Origin: Alloactinosynnema sp. L-07
GTDB lineage: Bacteria; Actinomycetota; Actinomycetes; Mycobacteriales; Pseudonocardiaceae
Assembly (NCBI RefSeq): GCF_900070365.1
Contig: NZ_LN850107.1
Span: 2,852,001-2,916,000, forward strand
DNA: 64,000 nt
Direction: 5' to 3'
Below, one piece after another: positions 56,513-64,000 of this stretch (its first letter is position 1; every line of letters starts with the position of its first letter). The translations under genes and the position numbers were made by a program. The notes below the pieces were generated by a model. That model was given only the letters and a program-made list of their open reading frames with translations. It was not told the DNA's origin and ran no database searches.

Positions 56513-57418
56513 TCACCGGGTGCCGTAGACCGGCTCGGGGACGGGCGCGGCGGCGATGAGCTTGCGGACCGCGTCGCCGACCTCGGCCGCGTCCCAGCGG
56601 CGGCCGATGTCCCGTCGTGACCCGTGGGTCCAGCCCTGCTCGACGCAGAGCCTGCCACCCTCGATCTCGATGACCCGGCCGGTGACGTCTCCCGCGTCGA
56701 CGGAGGCCAGCCAGGCCACCACGGGGGCGTTGTTGCCCGGGTCCATCGAGTCGAAGGCCGCCGAGGCAGGCGCCATCATCTCCGGGAACGCCGTCTCGGT
56801 CATGCGGGTCCGGGCGACCGGGGCGATCGCGTTGACGGTGACGCCGTACCGGCCCAGCTCGGCAGCGGCGACCAGGGTGAGGCCTGCGATGCCTGCCTTG
56901 GCAGCCGAGTAGGTCGCCTGGCCGATCGAGCCCTGCAGCCCGGCCCCGGACGAGGTGTTGATCACCCGCGCCGCCCGCGGGCGGCCGCCCTTCGCCTCGT
57001 TGCGCCAGTACGCCGCGGCGTGACGCAGGGGCGCGAAGTGACCCTTCAGGTGCACGCGGATCACCGCGTCCCACTCCTCCTCGGAGGTGTTCACCAGCAT
57101 CCGGTCCCGGACGAAGCCCGCGTTGTTGACCAGGATGTCGAGGCCGCCGAAGGTCTCGACGGCCTGCCGCACCATCGCCTCCGCCTCCTCGAAGTCGGCC
57201 ACGTCGGCGCCGTTGGCGACCGCCTCCCCGCCCAGCTCCTTGATCAGCGTGACAACCTCGTGCGCCGGACCGTCGGATGCGCCTTCGCCACCCACGCTCG
57301 CGCCCAGGTCGTTGACCACGACCTTCGCCCCCTGTCGTGCCAACTCGAGCGCGTGCGCGCGGCCGATGCCCCGGCCCGCGCCGGTGACGATGGCGACGCG
57401 TCCCTCGAGGATTCCCAT
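56513..57418 (-). CDS. Short-chain dehydrogenase/reductase (Rv3548c-like position)
   Basis: A 301-residue SDR with cofactor motif VTGAGRGIGRAHALELA, NNAG in LDILVNNAGFVRDR, catalytic serine in VINTSSGAG and YSAAKAG. The long C-terminal extension ending PVYGTR is typical of the approximately 300-residue SDR found next to echA20 in mycobacteria (Rv3548c). It is transcribed leftwards together with the thiolase. A hydroxyacyl-CoA or ring-hydroxyl oxidation in steroid catabolism is the likely role; the exact step is not known. Confidence 0.88.
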   Translation of the reverse strand: MGILEGRVAIVTGAGRGIGRAHALELARQGAKVVVNDLGASVGGEGASDGPAHEVVTLIKELGGEAVANGADVADFEEAEAMVRQAVETFGGLDILVNNAGFVRDRMLVNTSEEEWDAVIRVHLKGHFAPLRHAAAYWRNEAKGGRPRAARVINTSSGAGLQGSIGQATYSAAKAGIAGLTLVAAAELGRYGVTVNAIAPVARTRMTETAFPEMMAPASAAFDSMDPGNNAPVVAWLASVDAGDVTGRVIEIEGGRLCVEQGWTHGSRRDIGRRWDAAEVGDAVRKLIAAAPVPEPVYGTR

Positions 57419-57456
57419 GCGTTGTTCTCCAGCTCTGTGTCGTGGTCTCGGGCGGT

Positions 57457-58230
57457 TCACGTGGCGGCGTCGACCGACGCCGCCGCGGACAGGAACACGG
57501 GAGGCTCGCCGCCGCCGTGGCACGCGACGGTCGCGCCACTGACGTAGGAGGCCAGGTCGGAGGCCAGGAAGAGCGCCACGTTGGCGATCTCCTCCGGGCG
57601 AGCCATCCGGCCCATCGGGATGGTGCGCTCGATGGCGGCGACACCGGCATCGTCTCCGTAGTGCTCGCCGGTCAGCTCGGTCCGGCACAACCCGACGTTG
57701 ACGGCGTTCAGGCGGACCCGCGGCGCCCACTCGACCGCGAGGCTGCGCGTGAGCGAGTCGAGGCCTGCCTTGGCCGCGCCGTACACCGCCGTGCCCGGCG
57801 ACGGACGCAGGGCGCTGACCGAGGAGATGTTGACGATCGCCCCTCCGGTCGCCTGCTGCTGCATCACCTCGTTGGCGGCCTGGGCGACCACGAGGGGGGC
57901 GAAGAAGTTCAGGTCCATCACCCGCGCGTGGAAGCGGCGCGACGCGGTGGCAGCCAGGGCATAGGGGGCACCTCCGGCGTTGTTCACCACCGCGTCCAGC
58001 CGCCCGTGCTCGTCGACCACCGCGCGCACCATGGCCGCGGCATCCTCCGGGTCGCGCACGTCACAACACACGTGACTGGTGCCCGGCATCGGGATCGCAG
58101 GCTCCGACCTCGCACAGGTGACGACGTGCGCGCCCGCGGCCACGAACCCACGCGCGATCGCGGCTCCGATCCCCTTGGTGCCGCCGGTCACCAAGGCGAC
58201 TCGACCCCTCAACTCAAGCTCGACGGCCAC
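57457..58230 (-). CDS. Short-chain dehydrogenase/reductase (Rv3549c-like position)
   Basis: A 257-residue SDR with VTGGTKGIGAAIARGFVAAG, AVVNNAGGAPY, catalytic serine in NISSVSALRP and YGAAKAGLDSL. GTG 58230 has AGGAG five bases upstream and gives the usual N-terminus. Gene order and direction correspond to Rv3549c, divergent from echA20. It belongs to the steroid regulon by context; the substrate is unassigned. Confidence 0.88.
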   Translation of the reverse strand: MAVELELRGRVALVTGGTKGIGAAIARGFVAAGAHVVTCARSEPAIPMPGTSHVCCDVRDPEDAAAMVRAVVDEHGRLDAVVNNAGGAPYALAATASRRFHARVMDLNFFAPLVVAQAANEVMQQQATGGAIVNISSVSALRPSPGTAVYGAAKAGLDSLTRSLAVEWAPRVRLNAVNVGLCRTELTGEHYGDDAGVAAIERTIPMGRMARPEEIANVALFLASDLASYVSGATVACHGGGEPPVFLSAAASVDAAT

Positions 58231-58268
58231 CGCTGCTCCTTCCGTTGTCGACCAAGCACATGTTAGGG

Positions 58269-58290
58269 TACCAAGCAAACGTTTGGTTTG
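58269..58290. promoter_or_regulatory. Candidate KstR2-type operator between divergent SDR and echA20
   Basis: The stretch ACCAAGCAAACGTTTGGTTT contains ACCAAGC near 58270 and the 10-bp palindrome CAAACGTTTG at 58276-58285. Its position in the 78-base divergent region is where KstR2 boxes lie in mycobacteria. The published KstR2 consensus AnCAAGnnCTTGnT is matched only in its left half, so this is a variant or a different TetR site. Confidence 0.45.
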
Positions 58291-58308
58291 TAACCGGAAG
58301 GTACGCCG

Positions 58309-59067
58309 ATGTCTGTCTCCTCAGAACTGCGTGACGACGGCACCCGAGTCGTGACCATGGACTACCCGCCGGTGAACGCGCTGCCGGTCCAGGGCTGGTA
58401 CGACATCGCGACCGCTCTCGACGACGCGGGCCGGGACCCGCGCACCCACGTCGTGGTCCTGCGCGCGGAGGGCCGCGGCTTCAACGCGGGCGTGGACATC
58501 AAGGAGATGCAGGCAAGCGAGGGCTTCGATGCCCTCATCGGGGCGAACCGGGGGTGCTTCGCGGCATTCAAGGCGGTCTACGACTGCGCGGTGCCGGTGA
58601 TCGCCGCGGTGCACGGCTTCTGCCTCGGTGGCGGCGTCGGCCTGGTGGGCAACGCCGACTGCGTCGTCGCCAGTGACGACGCCTACTTCGGGGTCCCGGA
58701 GGTGGACCGCGGCGCGCTCGGCGCGGCCACGCACCTGGCCAGGCTGGTGCCGCCGCACCTGATGCGCGGTCTGTATTTCACCGGTCGCACGATCACCGCG
58801 ACGGAGCTCCTCGGCCACGGATCGGTCCTGGAGGTCGTCGCCCGCGAGCGGCTGGACGAGGCGGCCCTTGCCGTCGCCGCCGAGATCGCGAGCAAGGACA
58901 CCCGGGTGATCCGAATGGCCAAGGAGGCGCTCAACGGCATCGACCCGGTGGACGTGCACCGCAGCTACCGCTTCGAGCAGGGCTTCACCATGGAGCTCAA
59001 CCTGGCCGGGGTGGCCGACGAGCACCGGGATGCCTTCGCCGGGACCACCAAGGCGGGCAGGCGATGA
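58309..59067 (+). CDS. echA20: Steroid-ring enoyl-CoA hydratase family hydrolase EchA20
   Basis: A 252-residue crotonase-fold protein. FNAGVDIKEMQASEGFDALI and the oxyanion-hole segment VHGFCLGGGVGLVGNADCVV are conserved. In Mycobacterium tuberculosis EchA20 opens the D ring of the HIP-derived CoA thioester during cholesterol degradation. The identity rests on family motifs and on the following ipdA-ipdB-ipdC genes in the same order as Rv3550-Rv3553. The stop overlaps the ipdA start by ATGA. The divergent region upstream has a candidate KstR2-type operator. Confidence 0.9.
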   Translation: MSVSSELRDDGTRVVTMDYPPVNALPVQGWYDIATALDDAGRDPRTHVVVLRAEGRGFNAGVDIKEMQASEGFDALIGANRGCFAAFKAVYDCAVPVIAAVHGFCLGGGVGLVGNADCVVASDDAYFGVPEVDRGALGAATHLARLVPPHLMRGLYFTGRTITATELLGHGSVLEVVARERLDEAALAVAAEIASKDTRVIRMAKEALNGIDPVDVHRSYRFEQGFTMELNLAGVADEHRDAFAGTTKAGRR

Positions 59068-59969
59068 GCCGCGGCCCGAGGGACAAAACCATGACCGTCG
59101 AGCAGGTCGTCTCCGAGCTTCGCGACGGTATGACGATCGGTATCGGCGGCTGGGGCGCACGGCGCAAGCCGATGGCCCTGGTCCGGGGCATCCTGCGTTC
59201 GGACCTCAGGGACCTCACGATCGTCAGCTGGGGCGGCGCCGACGTCGGGCTACTGGCCCGGGCCTGCCGGATCCGGAGACTTGTCTACGCCTTCGTCTCA
59301 CTGGACTCGATCCCCCTGGAGCCGAATTTCCAGCGGGCCCGCCAGGACGCAACGATCCCGGAGGTCGTCGAGCTGGACGAGGGGATGTTCCAGACCGGGC
59401 TCCGGGCGGCCGCCCAGCGGCTCCCCTTCCTGCCGATGCGTGCCGGGCTGGGCTCCGACGTCCTCGTGAACAACCCGGATCTGCGCCTGGTGACCAGCCC
59501 GTACGCGGCGGCGGACGGCGGCTTCGACGAGTTGGTCGCCGTGCCCGCACTGGACCTGGACGTGGCCCTGGTCCACCTCAACCGCTCGGATGTGCACGGA
59601 AACGCGACGTACCTCGGGCCCGACCCCTACTTCGACGACCTGTTCTGCATGGCCGCCGAGCGCGCGTACCTCAGTTGCGAACAGGTGGTGGACACCGCGA
59701 CCCTCACCGCCGACACCGATGTCCAGCGGTTGCTGATCAACCGGATGATGGTCCATGGCGTCGTCGAGACCCCGAACGGCGCGCACTTCACGACCTGCTC
59801 GCCTGACTACGACCGCGACGAGGCGTTCCAGAAGGAGTACGCCGCCGCGGCTCGCGACGAGGCGACCTGGTCAGCGTTCGAGCAGCGGTTCCTCTCGGGC
59901 GACGAAGCCGCCTACCAGGCCGCGGTCGGCGAGTTCCACACCGAGCGCCAGCAGCAGAAGGGAGCATGA
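59064..59969 (+). CDS. ipdA: IpdA, alpha subunit of the C-ring hydrolase (COCHEA-CoA)
   Basis: A 301-residue CoA-transferase-fold subunit. The N-terminus RDKTMTVEQVVSELRDGMTI, followed by GIGGWGARRKPMALVR, is the hallmark of IpdA. With IpdB it forms a heterotetramer that hydrolyses the last steroid ring (COCHEA-CoA) rather than transferring CoA. Start and stop overlap neighbours by four bases each, indicating an echA20-ipdA-ipdB-ipdC operon. Confidence 0.92.
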   Translation: MSRGPRDKTMTVEQVVSELRDGMTIGIGGWGARRKPMALVRGILRSDLRDLTIVSWGGADVGLLARACRIRRLVYAFVSLDSIPLEPNFQRARQDATIPEVVELDEGMFQTGLRAAAQRLPFLPMRAGLGSDVLVNNPDLRLVTSPYAAADGGFDELVAVPALDLDVALVHLNRSDVHGNATYLGPDPYFDDLFCMAAERAYLSCEQVVDTATLTADTDVQRLLINRMMVHGVVETPNGAHFTTCSPDYDRDEAFQKEYAAAARDEATWSAFEQRFLSGDEAAYQAAVGEFHTERQQQKGA

Positions 59970-60745
59970 CGATGCCCGACGTCACCCGCGCCGAGGTGTG
60001 CGCCGCCGCGATCGCCGATGCGTTCGCCGACGACGGCGAGATCTTCGGCTCGCCGATGGGGCTCCTGCCCACCCTGGGAGCCCGGCTCGCCCGGCTCACC
60101 AGTAACCCCGACCTGGTCCTGTCCGACGGCGAGTCGCTCTTCCTCGCCGAGGTGCCCCCGCTGGGCGCCCCGGCAGGCGCGGTGGAGGGCTGGATCCCCT
60201 TCCGGAGCGTCTTCGACGTCGTCGCCTGGGGCAAGCGGCACGTGATGATGGGCGCCACCCAGATCGACCGGCACGGCAACCAGAACATCTCGGCCATTGG
60301 CGACCACGCCAAGCCGGACCGGCAGCTCCTCGGCGTGCGCGGCGCCCCGGGCAACACCGTCAACAACCGCACCTCCTACTGGGTGCCCAACCACTCCGCA
60401 CGGGTCTTCGTCGAGCAAGTCGACGTGGTGTCCGGCGTCGGCCCGCGACGGGCGGCGCAGGCCGGTCCCGCGGCAGGCAGGTTCAACGACATCCACCGCA
60501 TCGTCACCAACCTGGCGGTCCTGGACGTCCGCGGCCCGGACGACACACTCCGGCTGCTCTCGGTCCACCCCGGCGTCACGGTCGACGACGTGCTGGCAGG
60601 CACCGGCTGCACCGTCCACGTGGACGTCGACGTGCCACAGACGCGCACTCCCACGGCCGAGGAGCGGGCCCTGATCCGGGAGGTCCTCGACCCGAGAAGC
60701 CTGCGCGACCGCGAGGTCCCGCCCGTGGGGCAGGCCGCGCGATGA
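59966..60745 (+). CDS. ipdB: IpdB, beta subunit of the C-ring hydrolase
   Basis: A 259-residue CoA-transferase-fold beta subunit: VTRAEVCAAAIADAFADDGE at the N-terminus, NPDLVLSDGESLF and RHVMMGATQIDRHGNQNISA in the core. It pairs with IpdA, encoded just upstream, in ring opening of the cholesterol C/D remnant. It is overlapped at the 3' end by ipdC (ATGA). Length matches the mycobacterial protein. Confidence 0.92.
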   Translation: MTMPDVTRAEVCAAAIADAFADDGEIFGSPMGLLPTLGARLARLTSNPDLVLSDGESLFLAEVPPLGAPAGAVEGWIPFRSVFDVVAWGKRHVMMGATQIDRHGNQNISAIGDHAKPDRQLLGVRGAPGNTVNNRTSYWVPNHSARVFVEQVDVVSGVGPRRAAQAGPAAGRFNDIHRIVTNLAVLDVRGPDDTLRLLSVHPGVTVDDVLAGTGCTVHVDVDVPQTRTPTAEERALIREVLDPRSLRDREVPPVGQAAR

Positions 60746-61812
60746 ACACGACACCACTGCTGCGCACCCCGTTCACCGAGCTGGTCGGCGTCCGCCACCC
60801 CATCGTCCAGACCGGCATGGGCTGGGTGTCCGGCCCCCGCCTGGTGAGCGCGACGGCGAACGCGGGCGGTCTGGGCATCCTCGGCAGCGCGACGATGACG
60901 CTGGAGGAGCTCGACCGTGCGATCGCCGAGGTCAGGTCCCGGACCGACCAGCCCTTCGGGGTGAACCTCCGCGCCGACACGGTCGACGCCCCCGAGCGGG
61001 TCGGTCTGCTGATCCGGCACGGCGTGCGAGTCGCCTCGTTCGCCCTCGCGCCGAAGCCGGACCTCATCGCGCGGCTCAAGGACAACGGCATCGTCGTCAT
61101 GCCCTCCGTGGGCGCGGCCCGGCACGCGGAGAAGGTGGCGGCCTGGGGTGCGGACGCCGTGATGGTCCAGGGTGGAGAGGGCGGCGGCCACACCGGTTCG
61201 GTACCCACCTCGCTCGTGCTTCCGACCGTGCTCGACGCCGTCGAGATCCCCGTGGTCGCGGCCGGAGGCTACTTCGACGGCCGCGGGCTGGCCTCGGCCC
61301 TGTCGTTCGGCGCCGCGGGCATCGGGATGGGCACCCGGTTCCTGCTCACCAAGGACAGCGCCGTCCCTGAGTCCGTCAAGGAGTTCTACCTCGCCCACGG
61401 CCTGGACGGCACGGTGGTCACCGACAAGGTGGACGGGATGCCGCATCGCATGCTGCGTACGCCCTTCGTCGAGCAGATCGAGAGCGCGAGCACCGCGCGA
61501 CGCCTGGCACCTACCGTGCGCCGTACGCTCGAGTTCAAGCGAACCAGCGGCCTGACTTGGCGCACGCTGGCCCGCGACGGCCTGGCCATGCGACGCAACC
61601 AGGGGCGCACGCTCGCGCAGACCGCCCTGGCCGCCAACACGCCGACGTTGCTCAAGGCGGGCTTGGTCGATGGCGACACCAGTGCCGGTGTCCTCGCCGC
61701 CGGGCAGGTCGTCGGGCTGCTGCACGACCTCCCCACCTGTGCGGAGCTGATCGACCGGATCGTCGCCGAGGCGGCCGAGTGCCTGCGTCGGGCCCACGGA
61801 CTGATCGACTGA
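60742..61812 (+). CDS. ipdC: IpdC, flavin-dependent reductase of HIP degradation
   Basis: A 356-residue protein of the nitronate monooxygenase/2-nitropropane dioxygenase fold (HPIVQTGMGWVSGPRLVSAT, GGEGGGHTGSVPT, AAGGYFDGRGLASALSFGA). In Mycobacterium and Rhodococcus IpdC acts on the CoA thioester before EchA20-catalysed ring opening. Its place as the last gene of the operon, its length (355 in M. tuberculosis) and motifs support the name. A hairpin terminator follows directly. Confidence 0.92.
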   Translation: MNTTPLLRTPFTELVGVRHPIVQTGMGWVSGPRLVSATANAGGLGILGSATMTLEELDRAIAEVRSRTDQPFGVNLRADTVDAPERVGLLIRHGVRVASFALAPKPDLIARLKDNGIVVMPSVGAARHAEKVAAWGADAVMVQGGEGGGHTGSVPTSLVLPTVLDAVEIPVVAAGGYFDGRGLASALSFGAAGIGMGTRFLLTKDSAVPESVKEFYLAHGLDGTVVTDKVDGMPHRMLRTPFVEQIESASTARRLAPTVRRTLEFKRTSGLTWRTLARDGLAMRRNQGRTLAQTALAANTPTLLKAGLVDGDTSAGVLAAGQVVGLLHDLPTCAELIDRIVAEAAECLRRAHGLID

Positions 61813-61819
61813 CGACACG

Positions 61820-61857
61820 AGCCGCCTGCGTACTCGTGTCCGGGGACGCAGGCGGCT
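61820..61857 (+). terminator. Terminator after ipdC
   Basis: AGCCGCCTGCG (61820-61830) pairs with CGCAGGCGGCT (61847-61857), an 11-bp GC-rich stem starting 7 bases after the ipdC stop. An overlapping alternative pairing of ACACGA with TCGTGT is also possible. Confidence 0.7.
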
Positions 61858-61865
61858 TCGTCGGC

Positions 61866-62031
61866 TAGGGCGTGTCCTGTGGATCATGGTGGGTGGGATT
61901 CGTGATCCGCTTGGTTCCTGGGCGTGCCGCGGGGACGTTCGCGTACTGGTTGTCCGTGGCCGTTCCCGCGGTGCGGCCAGGGGCCAAGCGGGCGCGGATA
62001 CCGCCCGCCATGATCCGCAGGACATGCCCTA
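61866..62031. mobile_element. 166-bp fold-back element (MITE-like) between ipdC and fadA6
   Basis: The left end TAGGGCGTGTCCTGTGGATC continues ATGGTGGGTGG, and the right end, read on the other strand, is TAGGGCATGTCCTGCGGATC continuing ATGGCGGGCGG: 31-bp terminal inverted repeats with four differences. Inner arms also pair (CCGCTTGG with CCAAGCGG, CCTGG with CCAGG, GCCGCGGGGACG with CGTTCCCGCGGTGC), so almost the whole unit can fold on itself. It encodes nothing. The TA at each border suggests TA insertion. Such short palindromic units are moved in trans by IS630- or IS5-type transposases; the mover is not identified. Confidence 0.8.
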
Positions 62032-63177
62032 AAGCCGCTCGATGATGGTCACGTTGGCCTGGCCGCCGCCCTCGCACATCGTCTGCAGGCCGAAGCGGCC
62101 TCCGGTCCGCTCGAGCTCGGCGAGCAGAGTGGTCATCAGCCGCGCCCCGGTGGCACCGAGAGGGTGACCGAGGGCGATCGCGCCACCGTTGACGTTGACC
62201 CGCTCGTGCGGCGCTCCGGTCTCCTTCATCCAGGCGAGTACCACGGACGCGAACGCCTCGTTGCACTCGAACAGGTCGATGTCGTCGATGCTCATGCCAG
62301 CCTTGTCCAGGGCGTGGCGGGTGGCGCGAATCGGCCCTGTCAGCATCCAGATCGGGTCGTCGCCGCGCACCGACATGTGGTGGATGCGAGCCCGTGGGGT
62401 GAGCCCGTGGTCCCGCACGGCCTGCTCGGAGGCAAGGAGCAGCGCCGCCGAGGCGTCGCTGATCTGTGACGCCATGGCGGCGGTGATCCGGCCGTCCGGC
62501 TCCAGCGGGTCCAGGGCGGCCATCTTCTCCAGGGAGGTGTCTCGGGGGCACTCGTCCCTGGCGAGCTCTCCGAGGGGCTCGATCTCGCCCGTGAAGCGGC
62601 CCTCGGCGGTCGCTCGCCGCGCCCGCTCGTGCGAGGTGAGCGCGAACTCCTCCATCTGGTCCCGCTCGATTTCCCACTTGTCGGCGATCATCTCGGCCGC
62701 GCGGAACTGCGAGACCTCCTGGTCGCCGTACCTCTCCTTCCAGCCGGGTGACTCGGCGAAGGGCGTGGTGAAGCCGTAGCGGTCGGCGACCAGCATCGCC
62801 GCCGAGATCGGGATCGAGGACATGCTCTGCAGGCCACCCGCGACGACCAGGTCCTGGGTTCCGGACATGACGGCCTGAGCGGCGAAGTGCACCGCCTGCT
62901 GAGAGGAGCCGCATTGCCGGTCGATGGTGACGCCGGGGACCTCGTCGGGCAGTCCGGCGACGAGCCAGGCCGTCCGCGCCACATCGCCTGCCTGCGGGCC
63001 CAGCGTGTCGCAGCACCCCATGATCACGTCGTCGACGGCAGCCGGGTCGACGCCGGTGCGCCGCATCAGGGCGCGCAGGCTGTGTGCCCCGAGGTCCGCT
63101 GCGTGCACAGCGGCGAGTGATCCGCCGCGCTTCCCGACGGGTGTGCGAACGGCGTCGATGATGTAGGCCTCGGGCAT
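62029..63177 (-). CDS. fadA6: FadA6, thiolase of HIP degradation
   Basis: A 382-residue thiolase with cysteine in TIDRQCGSSQQAVHFAAQ, ECNEAFASVVLAWMKE and GHPLGATGARLM, closing with CEGGGQANVTIIERL. These blocks closely match FadA6 of M. tuberculosis (Rv3556c), which cleaves the open-chain product of the C/D rings. The TAG stop codon falls inside the terminal repeat of the fold-back element. It is transcribed leftwards with kstR2 and ipdF. Confidence 0.92.
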   Translation of the reverse strand: MPEAYIIDAVRTPVGKRGGSLAAVHAADLGAHSLRALMRRTGVDPAAVDDVIMGCCDTLGPQAGDVARTAWLVAGLPDEVPGVTIDRQCGSSQQAVHFAAQAVMSGTQDLVVAGGLQSMSSIPISAAMLVADRYGFTTPFAESPGWKERYGDQEVSQFRAAEMIADKWEIERDQMEEFALTSHERARRATAEGRFTGEIEPLGELARDECPRDTSLEKMAALDPLEPDGRITAAMASQISDASAALLLASEQAVRDHGLTPRARIHHMSVRGDDPIWMLTGPIRATRHALDKAGMSIDDIDLFECNEAFASVVLAWMKETGAPHERVNVNGGAIALGHPLGATGARLMTTLLAELERTGGRFGLQTMCEGGGQANVTIIERL

Positions 63178-63217
63178 GAGCGCTCCTGACGTGGCGGTGG
63201 GTGTTTGTCGGGCTCGA

Positions 63218-63841
63218 TCAGCGGTCGACGGCGATGCCGTCGAGCAGGATCGACAGGTACTGGTCGGCGATCTCGTGGTGGCTGAGCTTGCCGCCGGGGC
63301 GGTACCACCGGACCGCGATCCAGACGGTGTCGCGAATGAAGCGGTACACCAGCTCCACGTCCAGATCGCTGCGGAGCGCGCCGGTCGCGACGCCCTCCTC
63401 CAGCAGCGTCATCCACACCCGGTTGGACTGCGCCTGCCGCTGGTCGAGGTAGCCGAAGCGGTCGAATCCCCCCAGGTAGTCGGCCTCGTTCTGGAAGATG
63501 GCGACCTCGTGCCGGTGCTGGTCGATCGCCTCGAACGACACCCGTACGGCGGCTTCGATCTTCGCGCGGGCGTCCGCATCGCCTGCCAGGACAGCGTCGT
63601 ACTTTCCGAACAGCTCCTCCTGGAAGGACGAGAGGATCTCGTCGACCATCGACTCCTTGGAGTCGAAGTGGTGGTAGAGGCTGCCGCTGAGGATGCCCGC
63701 CGCGTCCGCGATGTCGCGAACCGTGGTGCTCCTGAACCCCTTGTCGGCGAAGAGCTCGGCGGCGATCCGCAACAGCTCGTCACGCCGGCTCATGGCAGGC
63801 TCCTTGGCCGCGTCCCGTCCGGGGCGGGTCGTCTGCGTCAT
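63218..63841 (-). CDS. kstR2: KstR2, TetR-family repressor of the HIP regulon
   Basis: A 207-residue TetR regulator with HTH GFRSTTVRDIADAAGILSGS followed by LYHHFDSKESMVDEIL, and the C-terminal block DLDVELVYRFIRDTVWIAVR plus WYRPGGKLSHHEIADQYL. Both blocks agree strongly with mycobacterial KstR2, which binds HIP-CoA and controls C/D-ring genes. ATG 63841 is chosen because GAGGGGAAAG lies just upstream; an earlier in-frame start at 63886 would overlap ipdF. It lies 40 bases before fadA6 and 10 bases after ipdF. Confidence 0.93.
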   Translation of the reverse strand: MTQTTRPGRDAAKEPAMSRRDELLRIAAELFADKGFRSTTVRDIADAAGILSGSLYHHFDSKESMVDEILSSFQEELFGKYDAVLAGDADARAKIEAAVRVSFEAIDQHRHEVAIFQNEADYLGGFDRFGYLDQRQAQSNRVWMTLLEEGVATGALRSDLDVELVYRFIRDTVWIAVRWYRPGGKLSHHEIADQYLSILLDGIAVDR

Positions 63842-63851
63842 GGCTTTCCCC

Positions 63852-64000
63852 TCAGGCTCGCTGGCTGCTGGCGGAGACGACCTCACCCGTCAGGTAGGAC
63901 GCGTAGTCGCTCGCGAGGAACACCATCACGTTCGCCACCTCCCAGGGCTCGGCGGCACGCCCGAACGCCTCGCGCCGGGTGAGCTCGTCGAGGAGATCGT
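63852..64000 (-). CDS. ipdF: IpdF, SDR of HIP degradation (C-terminal part, runs off right edge)
   Basis: The minus strand is open from the right edge to a stop at 63852 and reads DLLDELTRREAFGRAAEPWE, then VANVMVFLASDYASYLTGEV and VSASSQRA. This is the typical end of an SDR (FLASDxASYLTGE) and its ending agrees with IpdF (Rv3559c), a hydroxy-HIP-CoA dehydrogenase. Position directly before kstR2 is the mycobacterial order. Catalytic residues lie outside the window. Confidence 0.8.
   Translation of the reverse strand, partial: DLLDELTRREAFGRAAEPWEVANVMVFLASDYASYLTGEVVSASSQRA

Noticed and set aside
55257..57650. A single 797-codon thiolase fusion
   Set aside because: The first half is an out-of-frame reading of the SDR genes; the thiolase begins at GTG 56474 with a good ribosome site.

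Overview
The window is high-GC DNA with frequent GTG and TTG starts, strong Shine-Dalgarno sites and actinobacterial gene families (SARP and LuxR regulators, SepF-like protein, secreted subtilase, KstR2-controlled steroid genes). It most likely comes from a filamentous actinomycete, plausibly Pseudonocardiales; that placement is inferred from gene content only.

1-8,177 is mobile or accessory DNA. It opens with an IS21-type transposase that runs off the left edge and its multi-repeat terminus. A SepF-like membrane protein, a frameshifted tectonin-like protein, a frameshifted HTH/membrane regulator, a 1,207-residue HTH-STAND-WD40 protein and two tandem small secreted proteins follow. The block ends at a 43-nt tRNA-Pro(GGG) 3'-half, the scar expected at one end of an element integrated in a tRNA gene. 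A remnant of a tyrosine recombinase lies just beyond it.

8,378-31,612 is a specialised-metabolite region. A SARP/NB-ARC/TPR activator faces a small operon that looks like a compact SdpAB system: a 45-residue secreted peptide ending in Cys-Phe-Cys, then SdpA-like and SdpB-like proteins. Next come a NarL-type regulator, an aminoglycoside/hydroxyurea-type kinase, an MFS exporter and six overlapping NRPS/PKS genes. The assembly line is unusual. It has a KS with a degenerate acyltransferase, a discrete carrier protein, a T-C-A-T protein, a KS-AT-ACP protein and a lone serine-type adenylation protein. No thioesterase is visible. A TetR gene with a well-defined operator and a DUF4386 protein follow.

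32,723-43,874 is mixed. It holds a LuxR/methyltransferase pair and a Cys-rich small protein. A mercury locus follows, in which a near-canonical mer promoter drives a headless MerR fragment coupled to merB. Then come a cysteine desulfurase, a truncated methyltransferase, a P450 fragment lacking its heme cysteine and cut by an IS5-type remnant, and a DoxX/acyl-CoA-dehydrogenase-like/PhnD-like/radical-SAM operon of unknown role. A CPBP membrane protease ends the block.

44,130-55,064 holds an XRE and a LysR regulator, two large secreted proteases (subtilase with five Ig-like repeats; thermolysin-type with a P domain), an IS3 remnant, a decayed phoU and an intact PiT phosphate transporter with a small membrane partner and a candidate PHO box.

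55,257-64,000 is the cholesterol C/D-ring (HIP) catabolic cluster: a thiolase, two SDRs, echA20, ipdA, ipdB, ipdC, fadA6, kstR2 and the end of ipdF. The gene order matches the KstR2 regulon of mycobacteria. A 166-bp fold-back element sits between ipdC and fadA6 and supplies the fadA6 stop codon.
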